The notes beneath the pieces are model-generated. The model was not told the origin of the DNA, made no database searches, and worked only from the letters and a program-made list of their open reading frames with translations. The translations under genes were made by a program, and so were the position numbers. Below are positions 12,381-20,321 of a DNA stretch of 22,460 nt, in pieces (within the stretch, counting starts at the first letter, position 1; every line of letters starts with the position of its first letter). This DNA is from Byssochlamys sp. IMV 00236 (Eukaryota; Ascomycota; Eurotiomycetes; Eurotiales; Thermoascaceae), in the NCBI GenBank assembly GCA_001931875.2, contig MSJH02000245.1, positions 1-22,460 on the forward strand. The letters run 5' to 3'.

Positions 12381-12818
12381 ATGGCTACGTAGAGTTTGTA
12401 GAATAAAAGACACGTATCTAAGATTAACCACTATTCATAGTGAACCACCAAAGACAACACCCATTACTGTCTCAGAACTTAGAAAGTATGATGGCTCTGA
12501 CCCATCGCTTCCTATTTATGTAGCTATCAAAGGCGATGTATTTGACGTTTCGAATAACACTGCATCTTATGGAAAGGGTGCTGGATATAACGTGTTTACT
12601 GGAAAAGATTCCTCCAAGGTAATAGCTACTCTTCTTCTTTTTAAGTCCTCATTGACACGGTTTTAAATTAGGCTCTCGGAAAGTCTTCTTTAAAACCAGA
12701 AGATTGTATCGCAGACTATAGTGAACTGACTCCAAAAGAAATGGAAACATTAGATCAATGGTATGCTTTCTTTGCGAAAAGATATAATATTGTTGGAAAA
12801 GTGGTGCCTGATAACTAA
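12381..12818 (+). CDS. Cytochrome b5-like heme-binding protein (PGRMC/Dap1 type, soluble)
   Basis: Three exons: 12381-12388, 12441-12618 and 12672-12818, introns 52 and 53 nt, 110 aa. The first exon has only 8 nt (ATGGCTAC). It is needed because the frame of exon 2 has no upstream ATG, and splicing at 12389/12440 restores MATEPPKTTPITVSEL. The core TVSELRKYDG...IYVAIKGDVFDVS...YGKGAGYNVFTGKDSSKALG matches the membrane-associated progesterone-receptor/Dap1 branch of cytochrome b5 domains. That branch lacks the histidine pair and uses a tyrosine as heme ligand. Y46 and Y52 have the same spacing as the two tyrosines of the PGRMC1 YGPEGPY motif. There is no N-terminal membrane segment, unlike PGRMC1. 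Family members support cytochrome P450 enzymes in sterol synthesis; whether this short soluble form does so is inferred. Confidence 0.88.
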
Positions 12819-12920
12819 AGGAAAAAGCATTTATCCAATAAAAAAAAGAGGTCTACACGCGCCCCCCTTCTCTATCCTCTGTTTCACTTTTTCTTCCTTC
12901 TTTCTTTCTTTCATTCTTTG
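12819..12920 (+). promoter_or_regulatory. Short spacer with CT-rich leader of the EI24 gene
   Basis: 102 bp between a stop codon and the next ATG on the same strand. After a short A-run and CCAATA it becomes strongly pyrimidine-rich (about 12861-12920), which probably forms the leader of the downstream gene. Confidence 0.5.
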
Positions 12921-14008
12921 ATGGCAACCTTGAACAATTCACCCATTCAACAGCATTGGTCATACTTTATCTCTGGCTTAGAGGATGCCTCTTGCTGGCC
13001 AAAGTCGTTTATATTATTATACACGTAATAAGTGTATCTATGTATCATACTTCACCTTTATATTAACGTGACCAACAGTTCAAAGAGCATTCAAAAGGCA
13101 ATATTGACCACTTTGGCTTTGAATGGAATATTATTCCTAGGTGGACAAATCTTTTTAGAAAGCTATTATCCTAAAACATTCCTTGGATGTTCTTATGTGG
13201 TAAAAATGATAATATGCAAAAAGAAGATGATAGTAATATCAAACCGTATAGCATCTATTGGGCTTTCCAATGTACTTTACACTCCTCGGGTTAAACGGAC
13301 GGTTCTTTAGTAAAGTAGCTGAGAAATCATACCAGATTCAGGCTAGTCAACAGCAACAAAAGACAGCTACAAATCCTGTTCAGAATGTAGCCTCTGGTAT
13401 ATACACGGTTATTTTATACATCAACTGTGGTATCACTGCTGCACTCTTGTCTAAAGTGCCTTTTATCGGAATCTTTCTATCTTTTCTGATGAATTGTATC
13501 ATAACATCTTATTATTGTTTTGAGTAAGCATCTAACCTTAACCTTATTTCAGCTGACTAACCTTTCTCTCTCTCTTAGGTACAAGTGGGTCTATATGGGT
13601 TGGAATATTGAACAACGGCTATCCTATATGGAAAAGCATTGGTCTTTCTTCTTGGGCTTTGGGTTTCCAATGACCATTTTGACCTTTTTCCTTAGCTTTC
13701 TTCGATCTGGTGCTATATTCAACCTTGTTTATCCTTTTGTAAGTTTTAAAATATGCCGCTTTTCGTATCTAATCTTTTTATAGTTCATCATCATGGCCAT
13801 GTTGGCAACCCCAAGAGCAAGTACACCATATAATCAAAAGTTAGCATCTGGTGTCAATGCTCAATCAGAATGGATATTGCCAAACAGAATTGCCATCTTT
13901 TACCCTGTAAGAAAACTTAATGATGTGGTCATTCTCATCATTCGCCTTGTCAGCGGCATCCGCGTTTCTTCCGAAAAGAAAATTGAACAATCAAAGAAAG
14001 AACAATAA
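12921..14008 (+). CDS. EI24 (etoposide-induced 2.4) family multi-pass membrane protein
   Basis: Five exons: 12921-13024, 13079-13199, 13252-13523, 13579-13738 and 13784-14008, with introns of 45-55 nt; 293 aa. Hydrophobic segments lie at about residues 42-60, 77-90, 125-160 (probably two passes), 188-208 and 212-228. The exon 4 segment YKWVYMGWNIEQRLSYMEKHW followed by FFLGFGFPMTIL is the conserved core of EI24-domain proteins (Y-W...G...RL...E..W.FF.GFG.P). The C-terminus is short, charged and Lys-rich. EI24 proteins are ER membrane proteins linked in animals to autophagy and ER/lipid homeostasis; the fungal role is not well defined, and only family membership is claimed. The stop is 19 bp from the stop of the opposing helicase gene. 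Confidence 0.85.
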
Positions 14009-14027
14009 TAATAAAAGGATTTCTAAA
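14009..14027. terminator. 19-bp gap between convergent stop codons
   Basis: The only DNA between the EI24 stop (14006-14008) and the helicase stop (14028-14030 on the other strand). It reads AT-rich (TAATAAAAGG...). Both 3' UTRs must extend into the opposite gene, so the mature transcripts are expected to overlap antisense. Confidence 0.6.
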
Positions 14028-16504
14028 CTATTTATTACTTTTGTTCGTCTTGCGCTTCTTCACAGTGTGCAAGTCATCTACAGCCTTTGTATTTGTTGAA
14101 GCAGGAAGCACCTTTTGATCTATAAAATATAATATTAATCAAACTTTCTCTTTATATTTGTATATCTTTACCTTTATTCTCTATAAGTCTGTCCACTAAA
14201 CCAGAGACAAGACCACCTGTCAAGAACTTTCTAGATACACCAGCAGGTAATATAGGCTTTTGCAATAATTGGTTCAGTTGGTTCTTTAAGCCATTCACCT
14301 TGGCTTTCTCTCGTTGAAGTTCCTTGTTAGACTTTTGATGACCATTTCCTTGCATCATGTCTTCGTCGAAATCGACATCCATCTCTTGTGCCAGTTTACG
14401 CATCCAATTTTGTTCATGAGCTTGCTTTGATTCTCTATGTTGAATGGAATCAATTTGTCTTGCCAGTTCAACACGTTCCTTCATAGACCTCAAGATATTT
14501 AGGTCAACAGGGAACATGGGGTATTCTTCTCCCTTTCTCAAAGTCTGGCATAACTTTTGATACACCTTTGTTTCCTCTGGTCCACATAATAGCAATGAAA
14601 CACCATCACGGTTGGCACGAGCTGTACGACCACTTCGATGGACATAAATCTCTCCTGATCGTGGCAATTGATAGTGAATGACGTGTCCAACTAAGGGAAT
14701 ATCCAAACCACGAGCAGCCACATCTGAGGCAACCAAGACAGCCTTATCATTTGCCTTAAATCTATCTAAATTCTTCAAACGTTGCTTCTGCTGCATTTGA
14801 GCGTGTAAACCGAGTACTTCAATATTTAGCAATTTGAACACGGGCACCAGACGACGAATAGAGTCAATTGAATTGACAAAGATGATCGTACGACCAGGAT
14901 AGCGCGTAACAAAGTAGTAGACATACATATCTTTTTCGTTTTGAAGACATTCAATCTTGGCTTCCAACAGACGAGATGCTACCATGTTTTCAGATGTGAT
15001 GTCGATCAGTGCTGGTTCTTGATCAGCAAATTCAATACGACTCAAGAGATCATCCATTGTGCCTGTCGGTTGAGGTGTGATCTTTCTCTTCTTTGTCTTG
15101 ACATTAAAGCGAATGTCTTTGTTGAGTGTTGCGGTAAAGATGAACGTCTGGTGAACGCCAAGATCTTGAGGCAGCACTTTTCTCGTACCATCTTTCACCT
15201 GTTCTGGCCAATCCGTTGTACTTTGTCTCTTGGTGGAAATCGAATTCAAAATGTTGGTCAGTTCTTCAAAGTGGCCCTTTTCTAACATACGATCAGCTTC
15301 ATCAAGGACAAGGAATTTGATATGCTTCAACATATCCATGTATTCTTGATTGCTTGAAAAAAGCTCCCAAAGACGACCCGGAGTGGCAACAATAATGTCA
15401 GGTTTGTTCTTTAATAATCTTTCTTGCTTCTGAACTGACATACCACCCACAATAGCCACACAACGAGTGTCAGTGAATAATGCTATATTCGAGATATGCT
15501 CCTTCACTTGAATGGCCAGTTCACGTGTAGGTGTTAGAATCAAACCAGCAAGTCCTTCTTTCTGATGGGTGGCAAGGTAATGCACAATGGGAATACCAAA
15601 GGCCAGCGTCTTACCGGAACCTGTTTCAGCTGAACCAACGATATCACGACCACTCAAGGCTAAAGGAAGTGTCTTTTCTTGAATAGGTGTAGGCGTACTG
15701 AATTTATGGTATTTCAAAGCATTTACAATAGGCTCAGCCAATTGAAGATCGTTCCAAGCAGATACATCAACAGTTGTGTCAATATCATCTACTGTCGGTC
15801 GCTTCTTTCCTTCCGGTTTTTTCTTTTCTTCTTCTTTTTTAGGTTCTTTTTCAGTCACTTCTACTTCTTCTTCAAGTTTTTTCACTTGTGCCATCAATCT
15901 TTCCAGGTCCTTCTTTTTCTTTTCCAATAGCTTTTGTGCCTTTGTCTTTTTTGATTGTGTTTCGCTTTCCTTCTGCTTATTGTCATCATTTGGCTTTTCT
16001 GTAGTGTCTGTTATTTCCATGTCATCTCTTTCGATCTCATCTTCGACTGTATCGATCTCTCCTTGTACGATCTTACTGTCTTTGTTACCCTTAGTATCAT
16101 CCTCTGTCTTGGCAGCCAATTCTTCATCAAATGTGTCCAAATCGTAGTATTTGCCTGTTTCCTCAATACTGAGAGGAGCAGTAGGCTCAGCCTTCTTTGT
16201 TGGTTTACGATCTGTTTTTTTGATTCTCTAAGAAAATAATAAACAAACCGTTTTCTTTATTTTTTTTTTCTCTTACTTTAAACTTGGCTACTTTTCCTGT
16301 TGTTTCGTCTCCTTCATATTCTATTTCAACATCACTAATTTCTTCCAAACAAAGAAATCCTCCTACGTCGTCTGTCAAAAAAGCGTCTGAAGTTCCTGCT
16401 GATTCTGACCAATCCCAAGAATTGATGTCTCCTGTTAGCTCTTCATATTCTATTTGAGACTTTTTCTTTTTGAGATTGTTGTTGTTCTTCTTTTTTATGG
16501 CCAT
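14028..16504 (-). CDS. mak5: DEAD-box ATP-dependent RNA helicase, Mak5/DDX24 type
   Basis: Three exons on the minus strand: 16504-16277, 16227-14172 and 14119-14028 (introns 49 and 52 nt), 791 aa, similar to yeast Mak5. The start is the MAIKKKNN ATG with a Lys/Asn-rich N-terminus. An acidic/coiled region follows, then the helicase core: Q motif (FSTPTPIQ), motif I AETGSGKT (about residue 278), Ia PTRELAIQ, TPGR, motif II DEAD (about 385), motif III as TAT rather than the usual SAT, IIFVNS, ARGLDIP, and motif VI HRSGRTARA. A long insertion between motifs II and III/IV and a basic C-terminal tail (KKRKTNKSNK) fit the Mak5/DDX24 branch, which acts in the nucleolus in 60S ribosome maturation. The subfamily call rests on overall layout and length. 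Confidence 0.9.
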
Positions 16505-16615
16505 TGGATCAAAACGTTAGATCTCAAAAAATGATACAAAAAATTGAAATACAGTTTCCTTGTCAAAAAGCCACCTCTTTTTTTTTTATATTTATGCCAA
16601 AAGATATTTTTATTA
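16505..16615 (-). promoter_or_regulatory. 111-bp spacer: atg18 3' flank and helicase promoter
   Basis: Tandem minus-strand genes are separated by 111 bp that must contain both the atg18 polyadenylation signal and the helicase promoter core. It is AT-rich with a T-run near 16578-16588. No canonical TATA box is clear. Confidence 0.5.
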
Positions 16616-18207
16616 TTACTCAGAACAAACATTATCATCAGAAGATTCCAGCAAGCTATAGAATAGAGTCAAAACATAGAGTCTTTGATTAATATCTTAT
16701 AGTTACCTATATTGCTTGAGTAAGACACATTCACCACCATTCTCCAAGTCAATATTGTATTGATAAAAGTAACCCTCGGATGTGACAACCATGACTTGTG
16801 GCGTAGTACTACATAAATAAGGTTAATTAATGTAAAATGACATCTATAGGGATTATACCTGCTTAATGCCACTAAGCTTCTTATACCCGCACTTGGTAAC
16901 TTGAGTTGAGCAAAATCTCGAGTAGGCTCCCACATCTCGGTGATAACATCGGGTAAATAAGATCCAACACTTCCAGCTAAATTACGACCCAAGTGCATAG
17001 ATGAACGTCGAAGCATTTGTCTGTAATAAAATGAATAAGCTCTCTTTTTTGATATGCCCTCTTTAGAGCAAGACTCTTACCCAACACTAGAACCTCTTCC
17101 ATTCACTTCTTTCTCTTGTAATTCCTTCTCATATGATACATGATTATGAACCGCGCCGGGACTGTTTCCGTTTGCCGCTAACTTGAAGATATGAACAGTT
17201 TCTGTGTCACTAGACACACATAAAAGAGAACTGACAAGATTAAATGACATGGAATAAATTTTTGCAGGATACGATCCTCGTCTGAACTGATAAACTTTGG
17301 TTGCATCCAGTGTTGAAAAGATTCTAATCACGGTTCCCTATTAAAGTGTTATTATGACGAAAACGGTTTGAGCCTTATACATACCTTTTCACTTGCCGTA
17401 GCAAGTAAAGTACCTTCAGAGTTCATTGACAGACAGCTGACAGGACTCTTGTGTGCTTGAACGATGTTTGTCGTTTGTGGACCAAGTGCGTCAAACAGCT
17501 CTACATCTCCAGATACATAAAGCGTGTTAGAAGATTGGCTAGTTGGAGAAAAAGGTGAAGTAGAAGAACGTGCAGGATAAGCAATAAAGCAGTTTTCACT
17601 AGAAGGTGATAAGGCACAGATGGCTATTTGAAGTTTAATTTATTCTTTTCTCATATCAAAGGTATTCTCTTACCATTTGGATTGGGGTTGGTCTCGATGG
17701 TATGAAGTAGTTTCATGTTACTGATATCATATAGATAGATCTGTTCTTCCAATACTACAATCAATCTCCTCCTGTTCATCTTTACAGCCAGGATAGCAGT
17801 AGGAAAAGATAATTCACAGATAGTTGTTTGCCTCTGTTATACACAAAAGTTACTATCTTTTATCACACATATATTTATATATATATATATATATATACTT
17901 TTGTATTTATAATCTGTAGTTGTCTTGGTGAGAGAGCAGGACATTCACCAGCACCTACCAAGGCAACAAGTGAAGTACAAAAAAGCATTTCTACAATACC
18001 TGTTCCTCCTGATTCTATATACATTTATACATTCGACATTAGTATCATTACTTGCTTTTATTTGACTTTACGTTTTGAATAACATTTTCCAAAGGGATCA
18101 CAATTGTATATCCTGTAGCCTCTTTCAGTTCCGACTGATATACAACTAAAGTCTTGATTGAAGTTTAAGAAAAGTATCTCATTAGTGCTTTTATCTCCAA
18201 GGTTCAT
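16616..18207 (-). CDS. atg18: Atg18-type PROPPIN (WD-repeat phosphoinositide-binding autophagy protein)
   Basis: Eight exons (minus strand): 18207-18072, 18014-17899, 17833-17674, 17623-17385, 17337-17081, 17020-16859, 16808-16707 and 16655-16616, introns 47-65 nt, 403 aa. It is a seven-bladed beta-propeller that binds PI3P and PI(3,5)P2 on autophagosome, endosome and vacuole membranes. The signature FRRG, whose two arginines contact the two lipid pockets, is at residues 235-238 in [14 protein letters not shown]. Other conserved segments are [34 protein letters not shown] and the C-terminal [26 protein letters not shown]. The exon 5-6 region has the usual variable blade-6 loop (RRSSMHLGR...). 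Atg18 is preferred over the paralogues Atg21/Hsv2 from the conserved C-terminus, but these are close relatives. Confidence 0.93.
17876..17897. repeat. AT dinucleotide run inside atg18 intron 2
   Basis: Eleven AT units directly following the 5' splice site of the intron 17834-17898 on the minus strand. Length variation here would change intron length only. Confidence 0.8.
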
Positions 18208-18566
18208 TCTCTTTATTTATTGCGTCGTGTGGGAAGGGAAGAAAAAAAAGGTACAGTCTGGTGCATTGATGAACGGCGTTGACAAATCAGAGGACTTTAA
18301 AATGAGAATGACGCATGACCGGGCGTGGGCGTGCCTAGTTCATGCCCACAGCATGAATAGAGCTGCAGAAATAATTTGACAAATCAGACTTTTAATCTCT
18401 TGCTTTTTTAAAGGCACATGATTAGGTGAACTTATAAGCACAGCTTTTATTCCTCTAAAGGCTAGTAGACATTTTCAAATAACGTCTAACACAAACTATA
18501 TAAATGAATGCAACTAGTGTTTCTTTTTTTCCTTTTTCCTTTTTCTTTTATAAACTACGCACAAAC
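18208..18566. promoter_or_regulatory. Divergent promoter between atg18 and left inhibitor copy
   Basis: 359 bp between opposite start codons. A TATATAAA box lies at 18497-18504, 63 bp before the inhibitor ATG, and a T/C-rich leader fills 18517-18550. At 18325-18349 there is a GC-rich inverted repeat, GTGGGCGTG...CATGCCCAC (8 of 9 pairs), unusual in this AT-rich setting and possibly a regulator site. No coding frame is convincing. Confidence 0.55.
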
Positions 18567-18934
18567 ATGTCTGAAAGTGAACAAAGTAAATGGCACGAAA
18601 AATTAGTTGGCAAGTATATAGTCGAAGATGATGCACCTACTACGCTTTCCGAGGGAGAGGTAAGTGTCTAAAAAAAGTGTTTTTAGGTTATTGATGTTTA
18701 TGCATCCTAGTATGTTCGCGCCAAGGATTTACCAAAGCCAAACAGAGTTCTTTTTGCCAATAGCATAGTGACAACAGATTATATGACAGACAGACTTAGT
18801 GTGTTTGTCGATGATAACATGAAAATAATGCAAACCTTTTATGGTTAAATGATAATGTCATTGCCAAGAGACCGTTGTCAAGGCAATATGTCTGTTAATA
18901 ATAAAACTAAAGATGTATATTTTTCATAAACATT
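18517..18934 (+). repeat. Left arm of inverted duplication carrying an inhibitor gene
   Basis: Reverse-complement match to 22042-22460. By direct alignment, 18517-18767 has 3 differences in 251 bp, 18768-18845 has 22 in 78 bp, and the 3' flank to about 18915 has about 3 in 70 bp. Similarity then fades at about 18934. The outer limit is set only by the end of the window on the right side. Confidence 0.93.
18567..18848 (+). CDS. Small serine-protease inhibitor, CI-2/eglin-like (I13/I78), left copy
   Basis: Two exons, 18567-18659 and 18711-18848 (51-nt intron), 76 aa, no signal peptide and no cysteines, so a cytosolic inhibitor is likely. KWHEKLVGK (residues 8-16) matches the W..LVGK opening of potato-inhibitor-I proteins. 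SIVTTDYMTDRLSVFVDD matches their reactive-loop block (VTMEYR.DR...FVD in barley CI-2). By that alignment the P1 residue is Thr53. The loop arginine after DY is replaced by Met56, while the supporting Arg of TDR is kept. The C-terminus IMQTFYG departs from the usual hydrophobic-valine-glycine ending. Compared with the right copy, these changes suggest altered specificity or relaxation. Target protease unknown. Confidence 0.82.
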
Positions 18935-19171
18935 ATAATGATATCACTATTGTTCAATCAGTTTATTGAAAACCCCTGTTTGAGACCACAATAGAAGATT
19001 GCTGCAATGATAGTAACATTCATGCCCCTCTTTATCTTTGTCTTTACAACAGATTGTTCGCCTTTTCGCATCCCTTCTTCATTGGTTTTTTATTAGTGTA
19101 GAAAAAACTGTAAATGGTTTAAGAATTGGATGTTTATTTTTATAATGAAAAAAAATAAAGACAAGACAGAA
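18935..19171. other. Spacer between left arm and transposase relic
   Basis: 237 bp of AT-rich DNA with no coding frame that I recognise. It probably holds the 3' end of the adjoining transposase relic. I could not see a matching terminal inverted repeat or target-site duplication by eye. Confidence 0.4.
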
Positions 19172-20030
19172 CTATTGCTGTCTTGCAGGTCTTGATTGGG
19201 GTACAGAACAAACGTTCTCTACAATTGATATCAGTTGTCTTGATGCGCTTACCAGATTATCTAAACCTTCTGGATTATCCTTCAATTGCTTGATCTTTTC
19301 ATTGTACTTGGTAATTAAGATACGAATGTTTTGGTTCGCGCTTTCTAATAGCTCACGGCATAGAAGGTTTTGGTTATAATGTGGGGTATCAGGTCTTTCT
19401 TGCTGAGCAACAGGGGCAGGAGCACGAGGAGAAAAAGGCAGCTTGGTTACGCGGCTGACCAAAAAAATATACCTACACATCTTTGTTTGATCAGGGCAGC
19501 TGCAGTTATTCAGAAAGCCTTCTTTGGTATCCATCTCGTAGAAGAGGATGTTTTCAGTGAAGGATTTGCACTGGTAAACATTTTCTTCGAGCTGTTCTAC
19601 CATGGAACAGGCTACGTCGTAATCAATGTAGTATGCTGCTCTTCTCTTCTTTTCTTCGTTGATTATCAAGCGAAACCTACCAAAATCATGCGCAGCTTTG
19701 ATTGTATCCTTCCAATAATCTAATGTTACCACTTGAAATAAAACATAGACTAGGCAATCTACACGCAAAGAGCGAGAGCGGCCAAGATAGAACGTCTTCA
19801 ATTGGTTATGATACGATTCTACCAGATTGTTAGTGTGGAAAGAAGCATTCTATAAACAGACAGAAAAGTTGGATTTTAGTAAACTGGAGCAATAAGCATT
19901 AATGATTACCTGTCTCCACGCTTTGGACCACAATTCCTTTCTTGGAAGCCACAAACAGTTGAGATACGTAAGAAATACTTTAAATTCTTTATTTGAATTT
20001 CTTATTTTATAACGAATATCTTTATTATTT
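19172..20030 (-). pseudogene. MULE-like transposase C-terminal fragment with degenerate SWIM finger
   Basis: Read on the minus strand, an exon ending in WLPRKELWSKAWRQ (stops at 19910) splices across a 60-nt intron (19850-19909) to NASFHTNNLVESYHNQLK and runs open to the stop at 19172. TNN..ES...LK is the block that follows the catalytic glutamate in MULE/MuDR transposases. A SWIM-type finger follows about 100 residues on as CSCPDQTKMCRY, where the expected CxC...CxH has Tyr instead of the last His. The N-terminal catalytic DDE part is not found: upstream frames end near 20030 with stops, and only short traces may continue to about 20140. I read it as a truncated, decaying transposase, although the last 227 codons remain open. 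A domesticated SWIM protein cannot be excluded. Confidence 0.65.
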
Positions 20031-20321
20031 TTAGTATTTCTTATTTATGGACAAAAGAATGTTTGCTTACTTTTCTGAGGCAATTGTTATAAGACTTTTA
20101 ATTATCTTAATTCACCGTTGTAGGCTCAAAAAGATAATGGCCAAAACAGAAAGAAAGTTTGCCTGAGATTAAATATTCTTTTTATAGAAAAGGGGTTCCA
20201 TCAGTGTTGTCAATAGAATAAACAACAATTGATAAATTATAGCCACCTTTGAATAGATTTGATCATTGTTGTTCATCTTCCCTTTTCCTTTCTCTCCTAT
20301 AACTGATCTTCTGTATTCCTA
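20031..20321. promoter_or_regulatory. Head-to-head region between the two mobile-element relics
   Basis: About 290 bp separating the minus-strand transposase relic from the plus-strand TnpB-like relic. It ends in a CT-rich tract (about 20268-20320) like the leaders of host genes here, so a former promoter/leader for the plus-strand gene is likely. Nothing else recognised. Confidence 0.4.

Noticed and set aside
15679..16147. Long Ser/Phe-rich plus-strand frames opposite the helicase N-terminus
   Set aside because: These are the complement of Lys/Glu-rich coding sequence, and the low-complexity composition explains the lack of stops.
17828..18082. Plus-strand frame with a Tyr-Ile repeat
   Set aside because: Antisense to atg18 exon 2 and the AT-repeat intron; the repeat is translated dinucleotide sequence.
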